A stretch of DNA of 64,000 nt. Origin: Streptomyces sp. CG4 (lineage in GTDB: Bacteria > Actinomycetota > Actinomycetes > Streptomycetales > Streptomycetaceae). Position numbers and translations under genes: made by a program. The DNA lies in NCBI RefSeq assembly GCF_041080655.1, contig NZ_CP163525.1:4402001-4466000 (forward strand). Reading direction: 5' to 3'. This document shows, piece by piece, positions 41,851 to 50,598 of the stretch (its first letter is position 1; the number at the start of each line of letters is the position of its first letter). A model generated the notes under the pieces. It saw nothing but the letters and a program-made list of their open reading frames with translations, was not told where the DNA came from and made no database searches.

Positions 41851-42702
41851 TCAGGCGTCGCTGCGGAGCAGCCGGTATGCCGCGCCGGCCAGTGCCAGGG
41901 TCGTCCAGCCGAGGAAGACCAGGAGCCCGGCGGTGGGCGACAGCGTGGTGGAGTCGTGGGTCAGGGCGAAGATCGACTCGCCCGCGTGGCTGGGGAGATA
42001 GGGGTCGATGTCGCCCTGCCACGAGCTGGGCAGCAGGGAGATCAGCCCGGGGACCAGCATGAGGGCGGCGACCAGGACCGAGATGCCGCCGGCCACGGAC
42101 CGCAGCCACGCGCCCAGGGCGGTGCCGATCACACCGACCAGGCCCAGGTAGAGCCCGGCGCCCAGCAGGCTGCGTATGACGCCGGCGTGGCCGAGGCCCA
42201 GGGCCGCCGGAGTGCCGGAGACGATCCGGCTGCCGACGAGGAAGGCGATGAACGCGCCGACGGTGGCGACCACCAGCGCGACCAGCCCGTACACCGCCGC
42301 CTTGGACCACAGCACGGGCAGCCGGCGCGGCACCGCGGCCAGGGTCGAGCGGATCATTCCGGTGGAGTACTCGCCCGCCGTGACCAGCACGCCGAGCACA
42401 CCGAGGGCCAGCTGGGCGAAGTTGGTGCCGAACAGGGACAGGCTCGCGGCCGTCGCGGTGGCGAAGTCCCGGTCCATGTGGCGGCCGGAGTCGAGATTGG
42501 ACTTGTAGTGGCTCGCGGCGATGACGCCGAAGGCGACGAGGAACAGCAGGCCGAGGCCGAGGGTGATCCAGGTGGAGCGCAGGGACCACAGCTTGGCCCA
42601 CTCCGAGGCCAGCACGCGCCGTCCGGTCACCCGGTAGCCGGGCCGGGCCGGGGCCGCCTGGGCGGTCTCGGGGGTCTCGGGTGTTGCCGTGAGGGTGCTC
42701 AT
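41851..42702 (-). CDS. ABC transporter permease (ABC-2 type)
   Basis: 283 aa with about six membrane segments. The N-terminal signature VTGRRVLASEWAKLWSLRST, then WITLGLGLLFLVAFGVI, is typical of Streptomyces ABC-2 permeases paired with CcmA-type ATPases. The middle has TAGEYSTGMIRSTLAAVPRR, the conserved coupling region. The ATG overlaps the ATPase stop by 4 nt. Substrate unknown; export of a peptide or drug is typical. Confidence 0.88.
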   Translation of the reverse strand: MSTLTATPETPETAQAAPARPGYRVTGRRVLASEWAKLWSLRSTWITLGLGLLFLVAFGVIAASHYKSNLDSGRHMDRDFATATAASLSLFGTNFAQLALGVLGVLVTAGEYSTGMIRSTLAAVPRRLPVLWSKAAVYGLVALVVATVGAFIAFLVGSRIVSGTPAALGLGHAGVIRSLLGAGLYLGLVGVIGTALGAWLRSVAGGISVLVAALMLVPGLISLLPSSWQGDIDPYLPSHAGESIFALTHDSTTLSPTAGLLVFLGWTTLALAGAAYRLLRSDA

Positions 42703-43637
42703 GCCGCGCTCCCGGAGGTGTCGGTGCCGGTGGTGGAGCCGTGGTACTCCACAGCGTCCCTGGTCAGTTCCATGAATGCCTCTTCCAGCGACACCGCCTT
42801 CGTGCTCAGCTCGAACAGCGCGATCCCGTGCTCGGCGGCCGTCAGCCCGATCTCGCGGGCGGACAACCCGGTCACCTGCAGTTCCTCGGAGCCGATACGG
42901 CCGGTGATCTCGACGCCCGGTCCGGCCAGCACGTCCCGCAGCCGCGCCGGGTCCTCCGTCGCGACCTGTACGGTGTCACCGCCGGCCGCGCGGACCAGGT
43001 CCCGTACGGTCGTGTCGGCCAGCAGCCGGCCCCGCCCGACGACGATCAGGTGATCCGCGACCAGGGCCACCTCGCTCATCAGGTGCGAGGAGACGAAGAC
43101 CGTCCGTCCCTCGGCCGCCAGCGACGTCAGCAGGGTGCGGATCCAGAGCACGCCCTCGGGGTCGAGGCCGTTCACGGGCTCGTCCAGCATCACCGTCTGC
43201 GGATCGCCCAGCAGCGCGGCGGCGATGCCGAGCCGCTGGCCCATGCCGAGGGAGAAGGCACCGGCGCGCTTCTTGGCGACGCTGCCGAGACCGGCGAGGT
43301 CGACGACCTCGTCGACCCGGCTGCGCGGAATGCCATGGGTGAGGGCGAGGGCCCGGAGGTGGTTGTAGGCCGAGCGGCCCGGGTGGATCGACTTCGCCTC
43401 CAGGAGCGCGCCCACCTCCTGCAGCGGCGCCTGGTGGCGGGCGTAGCGCCGGCCGTTCACCGTGACGGAGCCGCTCGTCGGCGCGTCCAGCCCGACGATC
43501 ATGCGCATCGTCGTGGACTTGCCCGCCCCGTTGGGACCCAGGAAGCCGGTCACCGTGCCCGGCTTCACGGTGAAGTCCAGGCCGTCGACGGCCGTCTTCT
43601 CCCCGTACCTCTTGGTGAGCTGCTGTGCGTCGATCAT
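42699..43637 (-). CDS. ABC transporter ATP-binding protein (CcmA/DrrA-like)
   Basis: 312 aa. Walker A GFLGPNGAGKSTTMRM, signature FSLGMGQRLGIAAALLGDP, Walker B VMLDEPVNGLDPEG, and switch His in FVSSHLMSEV. The C-terminal 90 residues are the usual DUF4162-like tail of drug-efflux ATPases. It is the first gene of a four-gene minus-strand set ATPase-permease-kinase-regulator, separated from the kinase by a 251-bp repeat spacer. Confidence 0.92.
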   Translation of the reverse strand: MIDAQQLTKRYGEKTAVDGLDFTVKPGTVTGFLGPNGAGKSTTMRMIVGLDAPTSGSVTVNGRRYARHQAPLQEVGALLEAKSIHPGRSAYNHLRALALTHGIPRSRVDEVVDLAGLGSVAKKRAGAFSLGMGQRLGIAAALLGDPQTVMLDEPVNGLDPEGVLWIRTLLTSLAAEGRTVFVSSHLMSEVALVADHLIVVGRGRLLADTTVRDLVRAAGGDTVQVATEDPARLRDVLAGPGVEITGRIGSEELQVTGLSAREIGLTAAEHGIALFELSTKAVSLEEAFMELTRDAVEYHGSTTGTDTSGSAA

Positions 43638-43764
43638 TCGCGTTCTCTCTCTCGGACCGCGGCGTCCGGCACGCCCGACGCCTCCTCCGCCACGCTAGGT
43701 CCGCGACCTCCCCGATCCGGTGGTACCGGGGACTGAACAGCGGCGGGCGGGTGGTACCCGGGTA

Positions 43765-44640
43765 CTACGGTCCGGGCGGTCCGGGCGGGGTGCGGCGGGC
43801 GTGGAAGAGGCCCCAGCGCAGCAGCCCGCGGCGGGTGATGTCGGTCCACAGGGGAAGGTTGGTCAACAGGTCGTCGAGGTAGGACGGGCTGATGACGGTC
43901 CGCAGCTCGGTCGTGCGGCGGCGCACCTCCTCGTCGAGGCGGGCGTAGTGGGTGGTGAGGTCCGCGGTGCGCTCCTCGAAGCCTGTCTTGAGGCCGAGTG
44001 CGGACAGCTGCTCCAGGTAGAACGGCACCGTTGCCAGGCTCTGCACGCCCAGGCGGGACAGCGCGGGCCGCACGGCCTGCGCCGGGGTCTCCTCGGCCGC
44101 CATGATGTCCGAGAAGACCAGCGCCCCGCCCGGTTTCAGCACGCGTACCGCCTCGGCCAGCGCGCGGTCCCGGTCCGTCACGTGGCACAGGACCTCCAGG
44201 GACCAGACCACGTCGAAGTGCTCCGCCGCGTAGGGGAGGTCGTTGAGGGAGCCGGTGACGACCTCGATCAGGCCGTCCAGCCCCTGCCGGGCGTTGGCCT
44301 CGCGGTGCCGCCGGTTGTGCTCCTCGCTGAGGTCGAGGGCCACGACCCGGCAGCCGAAGCGCTCGGCGAGGGCGCGCGCCGAACCGCCGTACCCGGAGCC
44401 GAGGTCGAGCACCGTGGCCGCCGGGCCGAGCAGGTCCGCGACCAGGTCCGCGGCGTGCCGCACGGTGCGGCGCGAGGCATCGGCGATCGCCTCCCCCGGG
44501 TGGGCGTACAGGCCGATGTGAATGTCCTCGCCGCCCCATACGGCGTCGTAGAAGGCGTCGACGTCGCTGGTTTCGTAGTAGCGGCGGGTCGTCTCCTCGT
44601 GGTCCGGTGTGCTGCTGCCGTGACTGGTGTTGTCGGTCAT
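43765..44640 (-). CDS. SAM-dependent methyltransferase, sarcosine/dimethylglycine N-methyltransferase-like
   Basis: 291 aa class I methyltransferase. The N-terminus TRRYYETSDVDAFYDAVWGG, then EDIHIGLYAHPGEA, is characteristic of the SDMT group making glycine betaine. SAM motifs are VLDLGSGYGGSARALAE, VVALDLSEEHN and FDVVWSLEVLCHV. The ATG at 44640 fits the conserved N-terminus; the frame continues 48 codons upstream through tandem repeats without support. There is no adjacent glycine/sarcosine methyltransferase, so a different amine or metabolite substrate is possible. Confidence 0.8.
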   Translation of the reverse strand: MTDNTSHGSSTPDHEETTRRYYETSDVDAFYDAVWGGEDIHIGLYAHPGEAIADASRRTVRHAADLVADLLGPAATVLDLGSGYGGSARALAERFGCRVVALDLSEEHNRRHREANARQGLDGLIEVVTGSLNDLPYAAEHFDVVWSLEVLCHVTDRDRALAEAVRVLKPGGALVFSDIMAAEETPAQAVRPALSRLGVQSLATVPFYLEQLSALGLKTGFEERTADLTTHYARLDEEVRRRTTELRTVISPSYLDDLLTNLPLWTDITRRGLLRWGLFHARRTPPGPPGP

Positions 44641-44647
44641 GGCGAAT

Positions 44648-44712
44648 CGATTCCCGGCTTCGACGGCGTCGATTCCCGACTTCGACGGGGTCGGTCCCGA
44701 CGTCGACGGAGT
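44648..44712. repeat. 22-bp imperfect tandem repeat, 3 copies
   Basis: Units start at 44648, 44670 and 44692 with consensus CGATTCCCGACTTCGACGG. They lie immediately upstream of the methyltransferase start, in the divergent spacer with the alkylsulfatase gene. Confidence 0.85.
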
Positions 44713-44822
44713 CGATTCACCTCGCCTGCGATCACGCGCCGCCGTCGGTTGTGATGTGTCAGCGGCTGCTCTGTGATGCGTCATCGGGCGCCGTCGCGCG
44801 GGGCGTGTGAGGATCGTCGGTC

Positions 44823-46718
44823 ATGACCGGCAGTGAGCGGGAGCCCCTGGACGGCGGGCTCGCCCGGGGTGAAGAACGGGACGACGAGCAGGACGACGGG
44901 CAGGACTTCGTCGACGCGGACCGGGGGTTCCTCGGCCGGCTGGAGCCCGGCGTGGTGCGGGACGCGCGGGGCCGGGTGGTGTGGGACGCGGACGCGTACG
45001 GCTTCCTGGACGCGGAGTGTCCGCCGACCGCGCATCCCTCGCTGTGGCGGCAGAGCCGGCTCGTGGCACGCCAGGGTCTGTACGAGGTGGCGGCCGGGAT
45101 CTACCAGGTACGCGGGCTCGATCTGTCGAACATCACCTTCGTGGAGGGCGACCGCGGTGTCGTCGTCATCGACCCGCTGATCAGCGCGGAGGTGGCCGCG
45201 GCCGCGCTCGGCCTGTACCGCGCGCACCGCGGCGCGCGGCCCGTGACGGGCGTGATCCACAGCCACTCCCACGTCGATCACTTCGGCGGGGTGCGCGGGA
45301 TCGTCGACCCGGCCGAGGTGGCGGACGGGCTGGTACCGGTCCTGGCGCCGGCCGGGTTCCTGGAGCACGCGGTGAGCGAGAACGTCCTCACGGGTACGGC
45401 GATGGCCCGCCGGGCGGGTTACATGTACGGGGCCGCGCTGCCCAAGGGCCCGGCCGGGCAGATCGGCTGCGGGCTCGGGCAGACGACGTCGACCGGGAGC
45501 GTCGGACTGATCGCGCCCACCGTCGACATCACCGCGACCGGGCAGGAGGAGACCGTCGACGGGGTGCGGATCGTCTTCCAGCTCACCCCCGGTACCGAGG
45601 CCCCGGCCGAGATGAACTTCCACTTCCCGGATGCGCGGGTGCTGTGCGTCGCCGAGAACGCCTGCCACACGCTGCACAACGTGCTCACCCTGCGCGGGGC
45701 CCTGGTACGGGACCCCGGCGCCTGGGCCCGGTATCTGACCGAGACCGTCCGGCTGTTCGCCGCGGACACGGACGTCGTCTTCGGCTCGCACCACTGGCCG
45801 ACCTGGGGGCAGGACCGCGTCGTCCGCTTCCTGGAGGAGCAGCGGGACGCCTACGCCTATCTGCACGACCAGTCCGTGCGTCTGATCAACTCCGGCCGCA
45901 CCGGGGCGGAGATCGCCGAGCAGCTCTGCTTCCCGCCCGCCCTCGACCGGGCCTGGCACACCCGCGGCCACTACGGCTCCCTCAGCCACAACGCCAAGGC
46001 CGTGTACCAGCGTTACATGGGCTGGTTCGACGGCAACCCGGCCCATCTGTGGCAGCATCCGCCCGCCGAAGCCGCGAGCCGGTACGTGGAGTTCATGGGC
46101 GGTGCGGACTCCGTGGTCGCCAAGGCGAAGGCGTCGTACGACGCCGGGGATCTGCGGTGGGTCGCGGAGGTGCTGAGCCATGTGCTCTTCGCCGCCCCCG
46201 AGCACGCCGAGGCGCGCGCCCTGCAGGCCGAGACCTTCGAACGGCTCGGCCGGGGCGCGGAGTGCGGCCCGTGGCGCAACTTCTATCTGATGGGCGCTGC
46301 CGAGCTGCGCGGCGGCATCCTCGGTACGCCGACCCGCACGGCCCCGGACATCCTGGCCGCGCTGACGGTCGAGCAGGTCTTCCGGTCGCTGGCCGTACGC
46401 GTGAACGGCCCGCGGGCCGCCGGGGCCGGACGGCTGCTGCTGCGCTGGGAGTTCACCGACAGCGGCGAGGTGTGGTCCCTGTTGCTGTCCAACGGCGCGC
46501 TGACCCCGATGGCCGGTGACGCCCCGCGCGGCGAGCAGCCCGCCGTCGTGCTGCGGCTGGCCCGCACCACGCTCGACTCCGTGCTGGGCGGAGCCTCGAC
46601 CTTCGCCGACGAGGTCGCGGGCGGCGCGGTGGTCCTGGACGGTGACGCGCGGGCCCTGGTCACGTTCGGTGCGCTGCTGGACGCGCCGGACCCGGACTTC
46701 GCGATCGTCACTCCATGA
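44823..46718 (+). CDS. Alkyl/aryl-sulfatase, metallo-beta-lactamase fold (SdsA1-like)
   Basis: 631 aa. The catalytic MBL domain has HSHSHVDHFGG (zinc motif) and further metal residues around EMNFHFPDA, CVAENACHTLHNV and SHHWPTWG. A dimerisation domain follows, then a C-terminal SCP2-like domain (from about 515: LTVEQVFRSLAVRVNG). The enzyme hydrolyses primary alkyl sulfates such as SDS to alcohol and sulfate. No signal peptide is seen; the first 30 residues are acidic. The 3' end overlaps the convergent PucR-type gene by 11 bp. Confidence 0.9.
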   Translation: MTGSEREPLDGGLARGEERDDEQDDGQDFVDADRGFLGRLEPGVVRDARGRVVWDADAYGFLDAECPPTAHPSLWRQSRLVARQGLYEVAAGIYQVRGLDLSNITFVEGDRGVVVIDPLISAEVAAAALGLYRAHRGARPVTGVIHSHSHVDHFGGVRGIVDPAEVADGLVPVLAPAGFLEHAVSENVLTGTAMARRAGYMYGAALPKGPAGQIGCGLGQTTSTGSVGLIAPTVDITATGQEETVDGVRIVFQLTPGTEAPAEMNFHFPDARVLCVAENACHTLHNVLTLRGALVRDPGAWARYLTETVRLFAADTDVVFGSHHWPTWGQDRVVRFLEEQRDAYAYLHDQSVRLINSGRTGAEIAEQLCFPPALDRAWHTRGHYGSLSHNAKAVYQRYMGWFDGNPAHLWQHPPAEAASRYVEFMGGADSVVAKAKASYDAGDLRWVAEVLSHVLFAAPEHAEARALQAETFERLGRGAECGPWRNFYLMGAAELRGGILGTPTRTAPDILAALTVEQVFRSLAVRVNGPRAAGAGRLLLRWEFTDSGEVWSLLLSNGALTPMAGDAPRGEQPAVVLRLARTTLDSVLGGASTFADEVAGGAVVLDGDARALVTFGALLDAPDPDFAIVTP

Positions 46719-47919
46719 CGCCGGCGTCCGTCTCGCGCAGCAGCAGGGCCGCGAGGACCAGGGCGGTGTTCCGGGGGTCGGCGAGGTCGAGGCCGGTCAG
46801 CTCCTGGACGCGGGCCAGCCGGTGGTCGACGGAGTTGGGGTGGAGACTGAGTCGGCGGGCGGTGGCGCGGCGGTCCTGGCGCTGCTCCAGATGCGTGCGC
46901 AGGGTCTCGACGAGTTCGGGCCGGCCGGCCAGGGGGTCGAGCAGTGCGGCGATCCGGTCGCTGCCCGCGCTGGGGCGGGACAGGTGGTACTCCAGCAGCA
47001 CGTCGTCGAGCCGGTGCAGCCCGGGCTCCCGGCCGCACGCGGCGGCGATCCGGACCACCTCCCGGGCCAGCCGCGCGGCGCGCGGGATGTCACCGGCCCC
47101 GGTCGCACCGGCCGCCGCCAGCCGCACCCCCGCCCCCGCGGGCTCGCGCAGCAACTCCGGGATCCGGCAGGGGAGTTCGGTCGTACCGGGTATCACGGCG
47201 TGCCCGCCGTCGGCGTCGAGCAGGGCGGGCACGCACGTGCCGAAGCCCCGGTCCAGCGCGGCCTGAACCCGCCGCACCAGCCGCCGGACGGCCACCGGTG
47301 AACTCCCGTTGCCCGATGCCGAGTTGTCGAAGCGCAGCCACACCACAAGCGCGGGCCCGTCCGGTGTGACCCCGTCGGCGACCGGCCGGCCGGCCAGCAG
47401 CGTCCGGGCACGCGAGCGCCGCTCCTCCTCCCTCCCCCAGTGCCAAAGGGCCTGGGGGGACCCGCATGCGGCCGCCGCGGCCTGCTCGTCGAGATAGCTC
47501 TCGGCGACGGCTCCCACGACCCGGTCCGCCGCGCCGAACAGCGCCTCGGCCAGCTCGGCCAGGGCGTCCCGCTCATCGGGCCGGGCGGTCTCGCGCAGCG
47601 CCCGGAACAATTCCTTCGTGCCCAGGGTGTACGTGCGCAGCAGCAGGTTCAGCGGCATCCCTTCCCCGGCGCGCTGGGCGGCGCGTTCCTGGAAGTAGTC
47701 GAGCGCGTCCGGCCGCGGCCGGCGGACGCCACCGCGCAGGAACAGCCGCATGCCGTACCGGGCCGTCGCTGCGATCTCCATGTCCTTGACGTCGGCGGGC
47801 AGTTCGGCGTAGCCGCGCAGCTCCTCGAAGACGTCGCGCGCCATGCGCCGCGCCAGCTCGTTCACCCGCGGCTCGCAACGGGCGGCGAGCGCCACCGCGG
47901 CATCGGACAGCTCATGCAC
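46708..47919 (-). CDS. PucR/CdaR-type transcriptional regulator
   Basis: 403 aa. Seen: an N-terminal helical region (LARRMARDVFEELRG, FRALRETARPDERDALAELA), a degenerate GGDEF-like central domain (about 190-300), and a C-terminal PucR helix-turn-helix (LVETLRTHLEQRQDRRATAR, then RLSLHPNSVDHRLARVQELTG). The effector is unknown. Its convergent, overlapping arrangement with the alkylsulfatase makes a functional link possible but not shown. The ATG at 47919 is 183 bp from the divergent small membrane protein gene. Confidence 0.85.
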   Translation of the reverse strand: MHELSDAAVALAARCEPRVNELARRMARDVFEELRGYAELPADVKDMEIAATARYGMRLFLRGGVRRPRPDALDYFQERAAQRAGEGMPLNLLLRTYTLGTKELFRALRETARPDERDALAELAEALFGAADRVVGAVAESYLDEQAAAAACGSPQALWHWGREEERRSRARTLLAGRPVADGVTPDGPALVVWLRFDNSASGNGSSPVAVRRLVRRVQAALDRGFGTCVPALLDADGGHAVIPGTTELPCRIPELLREPAGAGVRLAAAGATGAGDIPRAARLAREVVRIAAACGREPGLHRLDDVLLEYHLSRPSAGSDRIAALLDPLAGRPELVETLRTHLEQRQDRRATARRLSLHPNSVDHRLARVQELTGLDLADPRNTALVLAALLLRETDAGVME

Positions 47920-48010
47920 CTTGGATCACCCCACCGGACCACTCCGCGCCGCGCCGATTGCGATCCGCCACAGTAACGGGCGGTCACGACGATGGCGAGA
48001 GTGCGGATGG

Positions 48011-48027
48011 ATACCTCCTGGGGGTAT
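48011..48027. promoter_or_regulatory. CsoR-like copper operator
   Basis: ATACCTCC-T-GGGGGTAT, a near-perfect inverted repeat with one mismatched pair, matching the ATACCCC...GGGGTAT style of CsoR sites. It lies 92 bp upstream of the small membrane protein gene. Confidence 0.6.
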
Positions 48028-48102
48028 GGTGAAATGCAGGGAACCACCCTTGGGTGCCAAAGACCCGAGGGGTTTCCCGCATCCCCGTAAGGTGGACCCG
48101 TG

Positions 48103-48675
48103 ATGCCCAGGCAGCCCGTCTCCGGCACGGCCGGGGCCCGCAACCGCCCGGCGGTGCGGCCCTGGCTGCTGGTCGTGGTCCTGCTCGGGCTGTTCCTGAT
48201 GCACGGCGGCCCGGCCGCAGCCGGGGACGGCTGCCACGGGGCGATGCAGGACACCACCGCGACGGCCGCTACGACACCGGCCAAGACGTCCCCCGCGTTG
48301 GGCTCGACACCGGCCAAGACGTCCCCCACGTTGGGCTCGACACCGGCCAAGACCTCCCCCACGTTGGGCTCGACACCGGCCGGGATGCCTGCCGCGACGG
48401 CCGCGCACCCCGCCGGTCATCCCGCCGGTCACCCCGAGGCGGCCGGTGGCAAGGCCGTCGTACGGGCGGACGGGGCGGGCATGCGGGGTGCGCTGTGTCT
48501 GGCCACCACGCCCCGCTCCGAGATCCCGCCGCCCCCGGTCGCGGCGGCCGCCTTCGTGCTGCCGGCCGCCCTCCTGCTGCCGTGGGCCGGGCCGGCCTCC
48601 GACGGCACCCGGCGCCGGGGTCCGCCCGCCGGCGGCCGCCCTCTCCTCCTCCAGGTGTGCGTCGCGCGGACGTGA
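48103..48675 (+). CDS. DUF6153-like small secreted/membrane protein with tandem repeats
   Basis: 190 aa. There is an N-terminal membrane segment or signal (LLVVVLLGLFLMHGG), then a Thr/Pro/Ala-rich low-complexity region containing three perfect-length 11-residue repeats (TPAKTSPTLGS and variants). A His-rich patch (AHPAGHPAGHP) follows, and a second hydrophobic segment (AAAAFVLPAALLLPWAG) near residue 150. It resembles the DUF6153 family as I remember it. With a CsoR-like box upstream and a His/Met-rich lipoprotein downstream, copper handling is the best guess. The ATG at 48103 follows AAGGTGG; a GTG lies one codon earlier. Confidence 0.65.
   Translation: MPRQPVSGTAGARNRPAVRPWLLVVVLLGLFLMHGGPAAAGDGCHGAMQDTTATAATTPAKTSPALGSTPAKTSPTLGSTPAKTSPTLGSTPAGMPAATAAHPAGHPAGHPEAAGGKAVVRADGAGMRGALCLATTPRSEIPPPPVAAAAFVLPAALLLPWAGPASDGTRRRGPPAGGRPLLLQVCVART
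48274..48381 (+). repeat. 33-bp coding minisatellite (3.3 copies)
   Basis: Units at 48274-48306, 48307-48339 and 48340-48372 differ at only two positions and are followed by a 9-bp partial unit. The period is a multiple of three, so copy number changes would keep the reading frame. Confidence 0.95.
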
Positions 48676-48771
48676 CGGGACCCGCGGGCTCCGGCTCAGT
48701 GCCGGGGTCCCGCGCAGGTCTCCCGATCACCCGCGCCGTCGTACGGCGCCCCCCCTGGAAAGACACACCTG

Positions 48772-49689
48772 ATGTCCCAGCGTTTCCGCACGTCCCGCCG
48801 TGCCCTCATGGCGGCCGCCGCCACCGCGGCACTCACCCTCGCCCTGGCCGCCTGCGGCACAGGCACAGGCTCCGGCTCCGGCTCCGACAAGCACGCCGGC
48901 CACGGCAGCACGCCGTCCTCCTCCGCCCCGGGCCATGACATGGCGTCGATGCCCGGCATGGAGCCCGCGTCCAGCGGCAACGGCCTGGCCGCCGCGAAGG
49001 ACGGCTACCGGATGACCTCCACGGCCGCCACCCTCCCCGCCGGCGAGGCGAGCACCTATCGCTTCACCATCACGGGGCCCGACGGCAAGCCGGTCACCGG
49101 CTTCGCCGTGGACCAGACCAAGCGGATGCACTTCTACGCCGTCCGCTCCGACCTCACCGGCCTCCAGCATCTGCACCCCACGATGGCCGGCAACGGCACC
49201 TGGAGCGCGCCGCTGGCCGCGCTGCGGCCGGGCACCTGGCGGCTGTACACCTCGTTCACCCCGGACAGCGGTTCCGGCAAGGGCAAGGGCCTCGTCCTCA
49301 GCCGCACCGTGACGGTGCCCGGCATGGCGATGACCACTGCGCTGCCCAAGGCGTCCGGCACCACCACGGCCGACGGGTACACCGTCGCGGTGAAGGGCGA
49401 TCTGATGGCGGGCATGGCCCACCAGCTGACCGCCACCGTCACCAAGGACGGCAAGCCGGTCACCGACCTCCAGCCCTACCTCGACACCTACGCGCATCTG
49501 ACCGCGTTCCACCAGGGCGACCTCGCCTTCGCCCACCTCCACCCGGAGTCGAAGGCCGACGGCGGCCACGGCGGGCCGGCGCTGACCTTCCACGCCGAGT
49601 TCGCCCAGTCCGGGAACTGGCGTCTGTTCCTCCAGTTCCAGACCGGCGGCACGCTCCACACCGCCGCCCTGACCCTGCACGTCGGCTGA
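48772..49689 (+). CDS. Lipoprotein, probable metal (copper)-handling
   Basis: 305 aa. The signal and lipobox are LTLALAAC with Cys28, followed by a flexible Gly/Ser segment and His/Met-rich sequence (KHAGHGS, HDMASMPGMEP). Two beta-sandwich-like repeats follow: one with VDQTKRMHFYAVRSDLTGLQ and HLHP, another with LDTYAHLTAFHQGDLAFAHL and HP. The paired HLHP motifs and Met/His-rich linker suggest binding of copper or another soft metal outside the membrane. It starts 96 bp after the DUF6153-like gene, likely in the same operon, and ends at a strong terminator. Confidence 0.75.
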   Translation: MSQRFRTSRRALMAAAATAALTLALAACGTGTGSGSGSDKHAGHGSTPSSSAPGHDMASMPGMEPASSGNGLAAAKDGYRMTSTAATLPAGEASTYRFTITGPDGKPVTGFAVDQTKRMHFYAVRSDLTGLQHLHPTMAGNGTWSAPLAALRPGTWRLYTSFTPDSGSGKGKGLVLSRTVTVPGMAMTTALPKASGTTTADGYTVAVKGDLMAGMAHQLTATVTKDGKPVTDLQPYLDTYAHLTAFHQGDLAFAHLHPESKADGGHGGPALTFHAEFAQSGNWRLFLQFQTGGTLHTAALTLHVG

Positions 49690-49696
49690 ACGCGCC

Positions 49697-49730
49697 GAAC
49701 GCCTTGGCCGCGACGGCGGCCAAGGCGTTC
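49697..49730. terminator. Bidirectional terminator
   Basis: Perfect 15-bp stem GAACGCCTTGGCCGC / GCGGCCAAGGCGTTC with a 4-nt loop, between the convergent lipoprotein and PAP2 genes. Confidence 0.93.
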
Positions 49731-49746
49731 GCTTCAGCGGCGGGAC

Positions 49747-50598
49747 TCAGTGCCCGCCGACCGTGAGTTCGTAGTCACCGATCAGGTCGCCCAGCAGGGT
49801 CCCGGCGGCCAGGTCGCTGGTGACGTGGCCGGCCATGTAGAGGCGGGAGTAGAGGACCTCGGCGCGCATCCACTCGTATTCCCCGGCCCGGTGCGGGGCG
49901 AGGGCGCTGAGGAAGGTGACGGCCGCGGCCGAGCGGGCCGCGTGCCGGGAGGGGTAGGAGTACGGGCCCTTGGCGCCGGGCTTGGTGTGCTTGTCCGGGC
50001 GCAGGGTCGGGTCCAGGACGTACGGGGCCGGCTGCTGGTCCTTGGCGGCCAGCTGGTCGCAGATCGTCTTGGCCATCTTCAGGGCCGCCTTGAGGCCGGT
50101 CTTCTCCGCGGTGCCCTTCGCGGCGGGGACGAGTTCGCTCCGGTCGTGGAGGTAGAGCTTCCAGACGTCGCTCTTGCCGTTCAGCTCCAGCCAGGTGGCC
50201 GCCTGCTTCCCGGCGGCCGTACGGGTCTTGGCGAGGGCCTGGACCTGGCGGAGTTCGGCGGTGCGCTGCTTCGCCGCGGGTGGTGCGGGGATCTGGCGGG
50301 CGGCCCAGGCGGCGAACGCCTTGTCGTCGCGGGCGGTGCCGTGCGCCTTCTTCCACTGGGCGAAGAGGGCGTCGGCCGTCGTCCGCTGGGCGTCGGCCAG
50401 CTTGCCGGCCGGGGCGATCTCGGCGTCGCTGAAGAGAGCCGGGGGCGGGCTCTGCTTGATGCGGTCGGTCGCCGAGAGTGTGAAGCCGGGGACGCCGGCG
50501 GCGGCCAGCTGCGGTGTGAGCAGACCGAAGGAGGCGGCGGCCACGGCGATGAGCGCGATGACGGCGTACGGCCATGTGATGCCGCGCAGGACGTTCAT
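49747..50598 (-). CDS. PAP2-family acid phosphatase, exported
   Basis: 283 aa with an N-terminal membrane/signal segment (ITWPYAVIALIAVAAASFGL). The phosphatase signature is split: the basic KHTKPGAKGPYSYPSRHAAR block (with PSRH) and SRLYMAGHVTSDLAAG (SR-x5-H-x3-D). It belongs with class A nonspecific acid phosphatases and would act outside the membrane on phosphate esters or polyphosphate. The ATG overlaps the VTC gene stop (ATGA). It is the last gene of a DUF4956-VTC-PAP2 operon. Confidence 0.85.
   Translation of the reverse strand: MNVLRGITWPYAVIALIAVAAASFGLLTPQLAAAGVPGFTLSATDRIKQSPPPALFSDAEIAPAGKLADAQRTTADALFAQWKKAHGTARDDKAFAAWAARQIPAPPAAKQRTAELRQVQALAKTRTAAGKQAATWLELNGKSDVWKLYLHDRSELVPAAKGTAEKTGLKAALKMAKTICDQLAAKDQQPAPYVLDPTLRPDKHTKPGAKGPYSYPSRHAARSAAAVTFLSALAPHRAGEYEWMRAEVLYSRLYMAGHVTSDLAAGTLLGDLIGDYELTVGGH

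Noticed and set aside
46708..46718. Functional significance of the 11-bp convergent gene overlap
   Set aside because: Short convergent overlaps are common in compact genomes and both stop codons are well supported.
48274..48381. CRISPR-like repeat array
   Set aside because: Units are contiguous without spacers and encode an in-frame peptide repeat; no cas genes are nearby. No other CRISPR array was seen in the window.
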